Origin: Tritrichomonas musculus
Lineage: Eukaryota > Parabasalia > Tritrichomonadida > Tritrichomonadidae
Direction: 5' to 3'
Assembly (NCBI GenBank): GCA_039105265.1
Contig: JAPFFF010000009.1
Coordinates: forward strand, 992,001-1,056,000
Length of the DNA stretch: 64,000 nucleotides
Below are positions 41,725 to 52,833 of the stretch, piece by piece. How positions within the stretch are numbered: position 1 is the first letter of the stretch; each line of letters begins with the position of its first letter. Position numbers and translations under genes: made by a program. The notes beneath the pieces were generated by a model that saw only the letters and a program-made list of their open reading frames with translations, did not search any database and had not been told where the DNA came from.

Positions 41725-42573
41725 AAATCATATCTTTGAAATTCCAAATGGAAGACTATTATTATATTAGTTTTAAATAATTATTTTGATTTAGAAGAAA
41801 AGGACATATTAATAAATATAATTAAATATAAGAAATAAATAATATTAAAAAAAAAATAACTTTTTTTTCCCAAATATACATCGCAAACACTTTTTAATGA
41901 TCAAATAAGTGCTAATTTCCCTTAAATAAAAAAAAATGTTTTTGAAATATTATTGAATATTATCCATTTATATACCTGAATATTAAACTAAAAAATGATT
42001 TTTGTTGATGAATATAAAATACTTATATGAAATATATATGTCATGACTGCAAGAAAGCTTTAAAAGTTCTTCAATTAAATTCCTAGTTTTATTCAATATG
42101 CTATTTATTTCCATTTTTTTAGACAAATAAACGAAACGCCTGAATAATAAATACTTTCTTAATCATTTTAAGCTTTTTTTTTTGCACAAAATATACAATA
42201 ATTTTGATTCGTTGATAAAATAGTTTTTATTTTAATGATAAGCTACATAATTTATTTGTCATCTACACAGATAAAAAATATTTTCCTATTTTTTCAATTT
42301 TACATAAAAAAGATTTTTTCTGATACTTTTAAAAATATCATTTCACGGAAATGATTTTGATACCAAATTTCATTTCATGGAAGGAATTATTTGCAAGAAT
42401 AGCTTTTTTTAGCACATTTTCTCTTCTAAATATTTTTAAAAAGTAAAAAAAAAATTGATAATTAAATATTTATTAAATTTTACTTAATATCGCCTAATAT
42501 ATCTAAATCCGAATGTTTTCTATGCATGAAGCTTTTATTTTTGAAAAAGTTCAAAAATAATAATAATTCAATT
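41725..42573. other. AT-rich 3' flank of Myb gene 1
   Basis: No gene or clear repeat was seen. Confidence 0.35.
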
Positions 42574-43143
42574 CTAAAAATAGGAAAAAGTTGAAAATGG
42601 CTCTTCAAATTCAAAATCATTGTCATAATTGAAGATTGAAGCATCATTTTGGACATCTATAATATTTTCTTCAAACTCATCAAGATCAGGATATTGTGGA
42701 CCAACATCAGAAACAATAGTTTCAATGTCATCATTAGTAGCAAAAAGATTGCTATTTTTCTTTTCAGCAGAAATGCAACTTTTTGCTTTATCATTTGCTC
42801 TTGATTTTTGGAGAAATTTAAATCTATTTTTAATAGATATTTGATTTCTGTTAGCAAAATATTTGCTGATGATGGCCCATTTTGGCCCATATTTCATATA
42901 TAGCTCGATGATCAGATCATCCTCACTTTGGGTCCATTCAATGTTTGTCAATCCGGGTTTCAAATAATTCATGTATCTATCCCTGCATTGTTTAGCTGTT
43001 CTTCCTTTCACAAAAGTTGCAATCATTTCCCAATTCCTGTTACCAAAAGTGGTTACAACGAAGTTTATTAGATTGTCTTCTTCACGTGAGAATGTCTTTT
43101 TCTCTCTTTTGCTTACTTTGGATGAGCTTGAGTTGGTCTGCAT
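42574..43143 (-). CDS. R2R3 Myb-type DNA-binding protein 1
   Basis: A 189-aa nuclear-type transcription factor with two Myb repeats. R2 spans about residues 15-61 (FSREEDNLINFV...NWEMIATFVKGRTAKQCRDRY) and R3 about 66-113 (WTQSEDDLIIELYMKYGPKWAIISKYF...KNRFKFLQ). Small R2R3 Myb proteins are a large family in trichomonads, where some control adhesin-gene promoters. The C-terminus is acidic and rich in D/E/N (YPDLDEFEENIIDVQNDASI), a possible activation region. I start at MQTNSSSSKV, conserved with the paralog. A longer frame upstream begins with a non-ATG codon, and the corresponding upstream sequence is not kept in frame in the paralog. The first 115 residues are identical to those of Myb 2. 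Confidence 0.85.
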   Translation of the reverse strand: MQTNSSSSKVSKREKKTFSREEDNLINFVVTTFGNRNWEMIATFVKGRTAKQCRDRYMNYLKPGLTNIEWTQSEDDLIIELYMKYGPKWAIISKYFANRNQISIKNRFKFLQKSRANDKAKSCISAEKKNSNLFATNDDIETIVSDVGPQYPDLDEFEENIIDVQNDASIFNYDNDFEFEEPFSTFSYF

Positions 43144-43199
43144 CTGATATAAGAAAATGTGAATAGAAAAAATATTCTGAACATTCAAATTTTAGTGGA

Positions 43200-44163
43200 T
43201 TATCAAACAAAAGATATTTTATTAGAAAATATATAATTTATTTATTTTCTCATTAATTTTTGAATTATCATTGAATTTTCATAAGATATAAATTATATTG
43301 CAAATATTAATATTTTACTAAATGAATCATTGTTCTCATATAGAATATAATACCACACCCATATACAAAAAATAATCAAAATTTTAATTTTCAATAAATT
43401 TTTCAAAAAAACTAGAGGTGGGAGGGGTAGGATTTTTTTTAGAAATCTATTTTATATGCATAACAATATTTTTAATATTATTCTAAATATTATTTATTAT
43501 ATGTTTATTAGATATTATTCGATAATGGATGGTATATATTTATTTTATTTTTTAAATAAATATTGAATTTTTTGAATAGAATAAATTTTACGATAAATTA
43601 TTTTTTTTTAACAATTTTGAAAATTTATATAAACTGAGTTCAAAAAACTTTACCTCCATTTCAAATTTTAAATCATTTTATCTTTTTATCTAACAATTTA
43701 ATTGCATTATTCTTCTGTTATAATATATTATATAATTAGCATATTATTATTTAAATTATAAAAAAGTAATTCATATTTATAATATAAAGATATGATTATT
43801 TTAAATTGAGAGGGAGGTAATGTTTTTTGAACAAGGTTTAAATATGAAATTTTTATAATATAAATTTTTATTTTGTATTATTTTTCATTTTTTATCTTTG
43901 ATATATAATATTTATATAGTAAAATAAGTTTATTTGCATAAATATAGATTTTTAAAGAGGATAAGATCACTGAATTATACTCCATATAATCATTCAATTA
44001 TTAAAATCAATATATATATATAAATTTAATATATTATTTTATTATAATATGACAAAATTTATAATTCCATTTAACATACTATATATAATGCTATATTATA
44101 AATATATTTTACATTTGAATATAGATAATCATAAATTAATTTAGTGTAAAATTGATAGAATAA
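43200..44163. other. AT-rich upstream region of Myb gene 1, no gene seen
   Basis: Very AT-rich, with a G-rich interruption (AGAGGTGGGAGGGGTAGG near 43414-43431). No reading frame or repeat structure was recognised. Confidence 0.35.
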
Positions 44164-44909
44164 TATAGTGTTCCTAAAAAATATTGATAAGAAATGAATT
44201 CAATAGTTAATCGTCGTTAACAAAAGTTATTTTATTTTTAAAATTTTTAATTTAAAAAGTTAAATTTCTTATCAATATTTTTTCGGCAATTGAAAAAGTT
44301 GATTTTTTATTAAAAATTAAAATTAAAATCATACTTGATTGCCTTGCACTTCGAGGCATTGTTTCAATTTCTTTGGAAAAGAATCAATCAAAGAATTGTT
44401 TGTTGCTAAACTTAGATTATTCCATATAAAGAATAAAATTTGTGTTCAGGAAACATTTGCCATTTCAGCTCCAGGGATTTCAGGAAACATTATTGCTTTA
44501 ACGCATATGAAATACTTGATTTCATTTGTTAATATTTGTGGTCGGCAAGGTTGTGTTTTTTCTGGTCTCCCTTCATCAATCTATTTAGCTACTGCTTTGA
44601 CGCAATTTAACGAAATACTTAATGCATCAGCTGTTTTGCTTTTATTAAAATTGTGCGATTGCAGAACCACTTGCGATTAAATTATAGCGTTCGTTTGTAT
44701 TTTTTGGTAAAGAAAACAAATAAATAAAAGGTCAAAAGATTGACCAACAATTGATTCATAAATTCATGAATAGGTCATTAAATTTGAATGAATTTGAAAG
44801 AACTTTTAAAATTCTCTCAAATTATTTTTAAATAAATTTTCTCAATTTTTTCAATGAAACATGAAAATTTCTCTCAAATTTCTTATCAATATTTTTTAGG
44901 ACCACTATA
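44164..44909 (-). mobile_element. Tc1/mariner deletion derivative with transposase HTH relic
   Basis: The termini are TATAGTGTTCCTAAAAAATA, continuing TTGATAAGAAAT, and its inverse at 44878-44909 (one mismatch within about 32 bp), with TA at the ends. The minus strand encodes a broken N-terminal DNA-binding part of a Tc1-like transposase: NERYNLIASGSAIAQF, then SKTADALSISLNCVKAVA, then DEGRPEKTQP and RPQILTNEIKYFI, the helix-turn-helix plus GRP motif order of the family. Stops (one inside the HTH region, one before IDEGRP) and loss of the whole DDE domain make it non-autonomous. The plus-strand open frame here is a by-product. Confidence 0.8.
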
Positions 44910-46780
44910 AAATAAAAAAAAGGTTTAATAGAATGTTTCAATGCGAAATTTGAATAGTCAAATTCTATAGTTTATATTAAGCCAAAATACGGTTTTTCAG
45001 AAAATAAAATAAATATATGAAAAAGCATTCACTTTTTACTAATTTATTTGTTCAAGGTAAAACATAAACCAATAAAAAAGCCAATTATTTCATTTTAAAA
45101 AGTTATCTAAAATAACGAAATATATTCAATTCAATATTTTACAAATAAGATATCTTGTTTATTATTTAATATTTTAATTATAAAATATTTGATATATATA
45201 GGAACATGTTTTATATAATATGTATAATAACTATATTTTTGAAAAATATATCTTTTTTTTCAAAAATGCTTGTTTTAATAAAATTTTAAAATGAAAATAG
45301 AAAAATAGAGTCTTTGTTCGAACCATTTTCAAATTAAATTAATTTAAAATATTTAAATATATATATAACTTCTACTATTAATATTTACATTATTAAATAA
45401 CAATTTGTATATTAAGAAAAGCAAAAAATAGAATGAAAACCAATTTTATCTCATTATAGAAATGTAATATTAAACTAATCAAATATCCTACATATTATAT
45501 AATATCTTCTTATATAGATATATGATTTATTTTATTTTAAACAAATCAAAAGCATATCAAATGATGGATTTATTTAAAAAAACACTCATATGAAAAATTG
45601 CTTTTAATTCATTGAATAGCACATTTTATTAAAAATATTTAATATATTAATAAATAATTCACTTTATAATATAAATAAAATAAAAAATAATTACAAAATA
45701 ATAATTATATACTAAGATATATACAAAAAATATTAACTACAAAAAAACTCAAAAAGTCTTTGCACCTTTAAAAAACTTTTCAATGATTTGTTAATTTAGT
45801 GAATTTCATTCAATTTTCATTTATTTTTCAAGGATGAAGATATGATTTTCATTAATGATTTATATTATATCATACATAATATTTAAAATATTAATTTTTT
45901 TGGAATTTAAATATTATTAAATTTTCAATTTTGACTAAGTTTCAAATATATATTTAATATTTTCCAACACATTCGTTTTTTTTAACATCACATTTTTAGA
46001 TATCAAAATAATCGATAGAAAACACAATTTCAAAAATGAATTATAATATTTAATCAAAAAGAATAAATAATACTTTTATAATATTTTTTAAAATTTATTT
46101 TTAATTTATTTTTACTTCATAATAAATAAAGATATTTGCTTTATTTAGATAATCTTCTGTTTTTGTTTTTGCGGGGTATTGAAAAATTTTTAATTTTTTT
46201 TTTTTTTTTTATTTGAAATATTGAGAACGATATCTTTTATTATACTAACAAAAAGTTATATTCATTTATTGTTTTTTATTTATATTTTGAATAAAGCATC
46301 AATTCAGATCTCAAAATCTTTATTTTTTCAGAAGAGCAAAATAATTTATTTTTTGGCCAAAAACCAATTTCAAAAACTTGAAGATCAATAATAAAATTAT
46401 AAAAATATTTTTTTAATAAAGTAAAACTTTTTCTATGAAAAACCACCAATTTTGTTATAGAAAAAGTTTAGATGAAGATTAAAACTTTTATTTAGAATCA
46501 CTAAAAATAAGCATTAAAGACATAAAATACTTGGTAATTGATTAATTCACCCATTCATATTGATGCTTTTCAACTCTTTATATTTTTTGAAGATTAAATT
46601 ATTATATTCTTTAATAGAATATACAAATGAATTCTTTATTTATGCATCATTTAATATCGCTCATAACAAAAATAAAATTTAATAAACAATATTTATCTTA
46701 TTAATTTATAGAATATTATTAAATCATCATTACCATATCATAGCATGGTAGAAGTATGAATATATATAAGCTTGTAAAAT
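44910..46780. other. AT-rich gene desert
   Basis: About 1.9 kb with no protein-like frame, RNA gene or clear inverted repeat. Confidence 0.4.
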
Positions 46781-46782
46781 AT

Positions 46783-47570
46783 ACCCAAATGTAAAAAAAA
46801 GACCTGGTCTTGGTGATTCTTTCTGGTCTTTTGGCGATTTTAATAAATCTTTTAAAAAGTTATTTCTTATGAATTATTAAATAAAATGATTAAATGATAT
46901 TTGATTAAATAATAATTAAATTTACGAATCAACATTCAATAAATTCAATGAATTTATTTAATTACTCGGCTATATATATTCATAAAAATATAAATACTAT
47001 TAATATTTCAATGCATTATTTATTATTCGGCTATATATATTCATAAAAATAAAAATACTATTAATATTTTAAATACATTTTATATCGGTATATATTTAAA
47101 ATATAAATGAAAAAAAATTATTTTCAATTGAAAAAATGCTTTTATTGATTTTATTATAATTTTATATCTTATTTTTTTTTTTATTTTATATATGATATTT
47201 TGAAAGCTTTACAAATCACCATCGCCAAAAAAACCGTTTTGGTGATCTCCAAAATATATGTAAACTATTCAAAATTGAATGCTGTCGCCAAAAGCCCAAG
47301 ACCTGGGCTTTTGGTGAAATCGGTTATTTGGCTTTTCATCGTCAATATAAATGAGCTTTTTATTATTATTTTATATGATATATTATACAAATCATACAAT
47401 TATTTTGTAATATTCAAAAAATAACATTTTTTTACTGAGAAAATCTTATCGATTATTAATATGACTTTTGATAAAACTCATTTAATTCCTCTTTCAAATA
47501 ATTCAATGGTTTATGACAACAATAAATAATAAAAAAATTTATTTGACAATAATATGGTTACATTTGGTGA
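46783..47570. repeat. possible inverted-repeat element with GGTGA/TCACC and CCAAAAG motifs
   Basis: CCCAAATGTAA near the left and TTACATTTGG near the right form possible short inverted ends. Inside, GACCTGGTCTTGGTGATTCT and TCTTTTGGCGAT (46801-46840) face CGCCAAAAGCCCAAGACCTG and GGGCTTTTGGTGAAAT (47285-47330), which themselves form a hairpin AAGCCCA...TGGGCTT. ATCACC..CGCCAAAA also occurs at 47213-47232. No target duplication was found, so the boundaries are tentative. Confidence 0.4.
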
Positions 47571-48640
47571 TTTTTAAAACCCAAAAAACGTTTATTTCAC
47601 CAAATTTACAAGCTTAAATCAAAATAAAAAAAAAAAATTAAAAAAAAAAAAAAATGTTCGAAATAAAATCGGTCTAAATCAGTTCAATTTGTGTGAATGC
47701 ATCTTTTTCTTACATTTTATAAATAGAAATATTTTATTTTCATCAAATAAAAATATCTCAATAACAAGTTGAATTTTTAGTACTTTTATGATAATTTTAT
47801 TTAAATCATAACTATTATTTAATAAATAGGATGAAAATAAATATTTAATCATTTTGTTATTGGACTTATTTATTTTTTATTTTTCTTTTTGATAAGATTT
47901 TATATCAGGAATTTCAAAATACATCCACTTATTTTTGTGAACTTTATTGAATTATTAAATAAAATGTTATATAGAATTTTTTTTAAAACATTTAATGCAA
48001 AAACAAACAAAAAAGCAAGAAATATCAAGGAAATATCTTATTTGTTTTTTGAAAAATAATATTATCTTAAAAAAAAAAAAAGATTTTGTTCTCAAAAATT
48101 TTGTTAAATCCGGTTTTTGTGAAATATTATCCTCAGAAAAATATCGGTAATAATATTGAAGACTTTAATATTGATTCTTAATGAAATTTCATATTAAATA
48201 ATAAACAATGATTTGAGGTCCGTACAAATTTCTGAATCAATTTTTTTAAAAAAAAAAAAAAAAAATTCAAAAAATTTTGCTTCAGAAAAAGTTATTTGTT
48301 TCAAAAGTACAAGGTTGAATATTTCTTAATATATTCTATACAAACTTTAGTTATCTAAATACTTTATGTAGTTGCAATGATGGGTTTCAACTATAAAGAC
48401 AATATTTTGCTAATATTACATATTATCATATGGATAACATATTTCATTTTAGTTTTTTTTTTTTTTTTGTTAATCTTTATTAAATCTCATTCATTTCATT
48501 TATAAAGGTCTTTCATCTTGAGTCTTTTTACATATATGAATGAACTTTTGAATAAATGATGATTTTTATAAAAGAAATATTTTTCAAATTTGATTAGTAA
48601 TAAATAATAGACATATATAGATGTATTTAAAAACAGCTAA
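47571..48640. other. AT-rich spacer, no gene seen
   Basis: Poly-A/T-rich sequence with no supported feature. Confidence 0.35.
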
Positions 48641-48830
48641 TACTAATAGTTATTTCCTTTTTCATATATTTTTTTAATACGAATAAAATCTCCATCAGTT
48701 TCATCTACTCTTGTATTAATTGAACAATTTCAAATATGCTTCCCAACATTTTCTTCTCCATTTTTCAATGAGGATTTAAAAATAAGAATTTCTCTTTTTC
48801 ATTTTTATCTCACATTTGAGTTGTGGGAAA
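48640..48830 (-). pseudogene. short decayed coding fragment, unknown
   Basis: Minus-strand frames read LKNGEENVGKHI, then NCSINTRVDETDGDFIRIKK and IYEKGNNY, which look protein-like but contain a stop and a frameshift. No family is recognised. Confidence 0.25.
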
Positions 48831-49370
48831 AACAAACAAATGATTTTTTTAACATTGATATTTCAGAAGACATCCACCAATAATTCTGAACTTCTTTGAA
48901 TTTTCTTTGAATCATTTTTACAAAATTTCGAAAATTATTCATAATTAGTATCATAAATATATTATTTTTTTCGTTGCACTAAAATCATGTTTTTTGAATA
49001 TGTTAATATCATAATATCTCTTTACTTCACTTTTTTAAAAAATTCGAATATGAGTAAAAAAATAAAATATTTAGATCATTTTTTTTATAAATGAACATGT
49101 TTTTTTCTTTCTTTAATAAAATGCTCAGGAGACAATTTTGTTCAATTCCAAAAAATCACAAATAATAGATATATTCCTTATTCCATCAGCAACTTTTTAA
49201 ATCTCAATGCATTACATCATATTAAAGTTATTAAGTATTAATTTGTTTCGAATTGAATGACTCCATGCAATTTGAAATCACTTGAAAATGTATTGAAATT
49301 TCAAAAAGTATTTGGCCATTCAATTCTAAATATCTCCCAATTAAAATTAGACCATGTAATAGAATTAAAA
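48831..49370. other. AT-rich spacer, no gene seen
   Basis: No coding or structural feature could be supported. Confidence 0.35.
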
Positions 49371-49645
49371 GTTGGCTGATTTTTTTGTATTCGCCATCCA
49401 CTTTTTGGTAAGAAGCGAAATGGCCTCAATATTTTGAATGCATATCTGTCCTTTCATTTTTACCTATTTTTCACAGAAGTCTACATACCGCCTAGCGGGC
49501 GTTGAGCGCAGCCGAGACCCCACGAGTGGCGGTAAGACTCGGTAAAAATTGTAACCTGAAAGGATAGATTGCTATCAAATGTTGATGAGCTCTTTTCAAA
49601 AAGTAGACGGTGAATTTGAATGATACAAAAAATCAGCCAATATCG
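49371..49645. mobile_element. MITE-like element with GC-rich core
   Basis: Inverted ends GTTGGCTGATTTTTTTGTAT and ATACAAAAAATCAGCCAAT, with further matches (CCACTTTTTGGTAAGA facing TTTTCAAAAAGTAGACGG). The centre (49487-49533) is unusually GC-rich for this DNA: ACCGCCTAGCGGGCGTTGAG, then CGCAGCCGAGACCCCACGAG and TGGCGGT, closing as a stem ACCGCC/GGCGGT. No target duplication was identified. Confidence 0.6.
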
Positions 49646-49950
49646 TATGACATTATATTGAATGAAACTGTAAAACTAAAAACATTTATTAAATCATGAT
49701 CCAAATATTTTTTTTTTACTCATATTTGAATTATAAAAAAAGAAGTAATTAGATATCGGGATATTAGAATATTCAAAAAATTTTCTTTTAACACAACAAC
49801 AAAAATAATATATAAGTGATATTAACTATAAATTTATAAACAAAACTTTTTGGCTCAAAGTATATTTTGAGATATTGAAAAAAAAACTACAACCTTAATT
49901 AAAAACTGATTTTATTTAGTAATTCTAGTAAATGTAGTCACATTTGTATT

Positions 49951-50526
49951 CTATAAATAGGTAATTGAAGAACATGACTCTTCAAAATCATAATCAAATT
50001 CATTATCCGAATTAAAAACTGAAAAATCATCATGTATATTATTTATAATTTCATTTGTATAATCATAATTTTGATAGTTCTGGCAAACATTAGAAGCAAC
50101 AGTTTGAGTTTGAAAACGATTTTTCTGTGTTTCATCATTTGAATAGTTATTTGTTTTATTTAAATTGTTTTTTTCATAATTTCTTGATTTTTGAAGAAAT
50201 TTAAATCTATTTTTAATAGATATTTGATTTCTGTTAGCAAAATATTTGCTGATGATGGCCCATTTTGGTCCATATTTCATATATAGCTCAATGATCAGAT
50301 CATCCTCACTTTGGGTCCATTCAATGTTTGTCAATCCAGGTTTCAAATAATTCATGTATCTATCCCTGCATTGTTTAGCTGTTCTTCCTTTCACAAAAGT
50401 TGCAATCATTTCCCAATTCCTGTTACCAAAAGTGGTTACAACGAAGTTTATTAGATTGTCTTCTTCACGTGAGAATGTCTTTTTCTCTCTTTTGCTTACT
50501 TTGGATGAGCTTGAGTTGGTTTGCAT
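49951..50526 (-). CDS. R2R3 Myb-type DNA-binding protein 2
   Basis: A 191-aa paralog of Myb 1 about 7 kb away, in the same orientation. Residues 1-115, covering both Myb repeats, are identical, and the DNA differs at only a few bases there. After LQKSR the sequences separate into unrelated-looking low-complexity C-termini (here N/T/Q-rich, NYEKNNLNKTNNYSNDETQK) that nevertheless end alike in an acidic block (FNSDNEFDYDFEESCSSITY). It should bind the same DNA sites but may differ in activation or partners. It starts at a clear ATG. No Inr-like motif is certain. Confidence 0.87.
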   Translation of the reverse strand: MQTNSSSSKVSKREKKTFSREEDNLINFVVTTFGNRNWEMIATFVKGRTAKQCRDRYMNYLKPGLTNIEWTQSEDDLIIELYMKYGPKWAIISKYFANRNQISIKNRFKFLQKSRNYEKNNLNKTNNYSNDETQKNRFQTQTVASNVCQNYQNYDYTNEIINNIHDDFSVFNSDNEFDYDFEESCSSITYL

Positions 50527-50795
50527 TTGATATATATTAAAAAAATGCGGATAGAAATAATAATCCTATCATTCAATTTTTTGGTGGATTACCTAAGAAA
50601 ATATTTTTAATTGAATTTTTCTATATTGATTGAATTTTCTTAGAAAATAAAAATTTAACAATCAGAAGTTATTGAATTTTGAGTTGAAAATATTTATTAC
50701 TCACAAAAAACAAAATCATATCTTTTTACTAATGAAATTCATTTGATAGAAGGAATTCCAATAAATAAATGGACTTCGAAAAAAAAAGTTAAAAA

Positions 50796-51052
50796 AAAAG
50801 GTAAAACTTTTTCTTAACAAACCCACCAAAACTTCAGATTTTTCAAAAAAATTAAATTCATATTTATTTATATTTCAATAATCTGAAATTGTTTTTTTAT
50901 CTGAAATTAATAATATTCATTTCATAAGTAAAAATTAAAATAACTCCATTAAAATGTTATATAACATTTTAAAATAAATAAATATGAATTTAATTTTTTT
51001 GAAAAATCTGAAGTTTTGGTGGGTTTGTTAAGAAAAAGTTTTACCTTTTAAC
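50796..51052. mobile_element. about 256-bp hairpin MITE
   Basis: An almost perfect foldback: GGTAAAACTTTTTCTTAACA, continuing AACCCACCAAAACTTCAGATTTT, at 50800-50842 pairs with 51006-51047. The complementarity continues for about 90-100 bp per arm around a short centre. There is no coding capacity and no clear target duplication. Such hairpins could also yield double-stranded RNA if transcribed (inference). Confidence 0.75.
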
Positions 51053-51643
51053 GGATATTTGACCTTAAATTGACCTTCAAAAGTTCTAAAAAGGGCCGAT
51101 TTGAAATGCGCAGCCTGTATAATACAAATATCAATAAAACAAATGGATAAATTAATTGTCATTCTATTAAATTTAAGTTTAGCTGTTTTTCTTTTTGATT
51201 TTCTGATAAAAACTTAATCAAATTTTATTTTGAATATTCATTTCAAAAATTGAAAACACATCCACCACTAATGAATTAACTTTTCATTTATTTTCAGAAA
51301 AAGTTGTAATAATTTTTATATGAATTTCTAAAAAAATATCTTTTTGAATATTCAAATATCTACAGTAAGTTGAAATGTCTTGGACCGATTCAAATTGTCT
51401 TGGACCAACTGAAAATTTTGTATGAGGTTAAATTTTATAAAAAGTGACTGACAAAAAAAAAATTTAATAATTAATTCAGTATTTGAAAAAAAAAAAAAAA
51501 AAGATTAGAAAATGCTGGGTTCAAATCCTATTCGTTTCACTTCACTTTCCAATTAGTGGACAAACTTTATAAAAGGAAAAAAAAAAAAAAAAAAAAATAC
51601 AATTCACGCTTATATATAAATATTTCCCGAATCTTGAAACAAC

Positions 51644-52582
51644 TTATAAAACTGTTTTAGATTCAAAAATTTCTTTATATTTTCTATTTCTTAAATTATC
51701 TTCTTTATATTGCCTAACATATTTAGGATCAATTTTAGACTTCCTTTCTTCAGTTTGTCTAGTTTCAGGGAATTTACAAAATGGCTGTGCTGATTCAACT
51801 GGTGAAAAAGAAGTTGTAATCATGCGGCCTCCATATCTTGGATCACCTTGGAAACAGTCAGAATATGCAGATGTTGGAGTTCTCCATGGATGAGCAGCAG
51901 ATTGTGGTCGAGTTTTCACTTCATAAGGTTGGGGAGGCCCACCAATTCGCATCAAATGATCTTCTCGATTCCTTTTTTTGTTTATTATTCGTTCCTTATC
52001 AGGATTCAGTGTTGGATGGCTTCTTAAATTGTCAACAGGAAAATTATTTGTTTTTTTATCAACATACTGATTTAACTGTTGTAAAAAATCTAGATTTTCT
52101 TCACTTTTCGCCATAAAGAAATCAACTCTTTCTGATTTCATCAACTTTTTAATAATAAATTTAGCTAACGTGCCTGGTTCTTGCACGTTACGACTTGTTT
52201 GGGAATGAACACCTTTACAATCTCCAAAAATTTGATCGCCAATAATTCCATTTGATTTAAATCTATTTACATTTAACCTTCTTGTAGGACGATGATAATT
52301 CATTGTTGATGTTAAATCAATTCGGCAATAAGATGATTGAATAACTAAATCCTTTTTGGATGGTGCAAAAGATGTCATTGGTCGTGTTGGATTTTTTGGA
52401 TCTCGACCTCTTAAAAAATCAAATAATTTTTTTCTACCACTCGCTTTTTGGCAATAGACCCAAGCATGAATTTGAGGAGCATAGCAATTTTTAAAATTTT
52501 GATTTATAAGATTTTCTTCTTCATTCGTTAGCGGGTTATTGGCTTCTGCATATTCTAAATATTGAGCAGTAGCTTTTCTCAT
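51644..52582 (-). CDS. conserved-looking hypothetical protein, 312 aa
   Basis: An intact ATG-started gene with a balanced, hydrophilic, basic composition and no membrane segment or signal peptide. It is rich in P/T/S/R and short motifs such as RPMTSFAPSKKD, RSHPTLNPDKERI and HPWRTPTSAYSDCF, the kind of sequence seen in cytoskeletal or axonemal proteins of flagellates. That link is only an impression. No enzyme domain is recognisable. It is divergent from the gene at 52834, about 250 bp away, so the two may share a promoter region. Confidence 0.75.
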   Translation of the reverse strand: MRKATAQYLEYAEANNPLTNEEENLINQNFKNCYAPQIHAWVYCQKASGRKKLFDFLRGRDPKNPTRPMTSFAPSKKDLVIQSSYCRIDLTSTMNYHRPTRRLNVNRFKSNGIIGDQIFGDCKGVHSQTSRNVQEPGTLAKFIIKKLMKSERVDFFMAKSEENLDFLQQLNQYVDKKTNNFPVDNLRSHPTLNPDKERIINKKRNREDHLMRIGGPPQPYEVKTRPQSAAHPWRTPTSAYSDCFQGDPRYGGRMITTSFSPVESAQPFCKFPETRQTEERKSKIDPKYVRQYKEDNLRNRKYKEIFESKTVL

Positions 52583-52833
52583 TTCAAAGGAAAAAGACTA
52601 AAATTTATAAGGTTAACGTAAAATTTATCTCAACTTTTTCAATCAATAATCAAATAAACTTTTGAAATTTTAGTTTATTTCAAAAAATAATCAACATCAA
52701 ATTCTACGATTAAGTTTTTTACTAAATATTGTTTTTATTTTTTAACATTTGATAGTAGAACGTTTGAATATATCAAGTTGCGATCATTTTCCACAGAAAT
52801 TTTTTTCTTACGTTTATTTACTTCATACAAAGA
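52583..52833. promoter_or_regulatory. divergent intergenic region 51644-gene / 52834-gene
   Basis: 250 bp between divergent ATGs. An Inr-like TCATACA (52823-52829) lies about 9 nt before the ATG at 52834. No equally clear motif was seen on the minus strand. Confidence 0.35.

Noticed and set aside
43143-43188. Longer N-terminus for Myb 1 (15 extra residues)
   Set aside because: It begins with a non-ATG codon, and the paralog does not keep the frame upstream of MQTNSS.
44339-44680. Plus-strand 113-codon frame
   Set aside because: No ATG start. The opposite strand encodes the Tc1-like HTH relic, which explains the openness.
49487-49533. tRNA or rRNA gene in the GC-rich core
   Set aside because: No A/B box, cloverleaf or known rRNA motif could be matched. 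It is only a short stem in a MITE.
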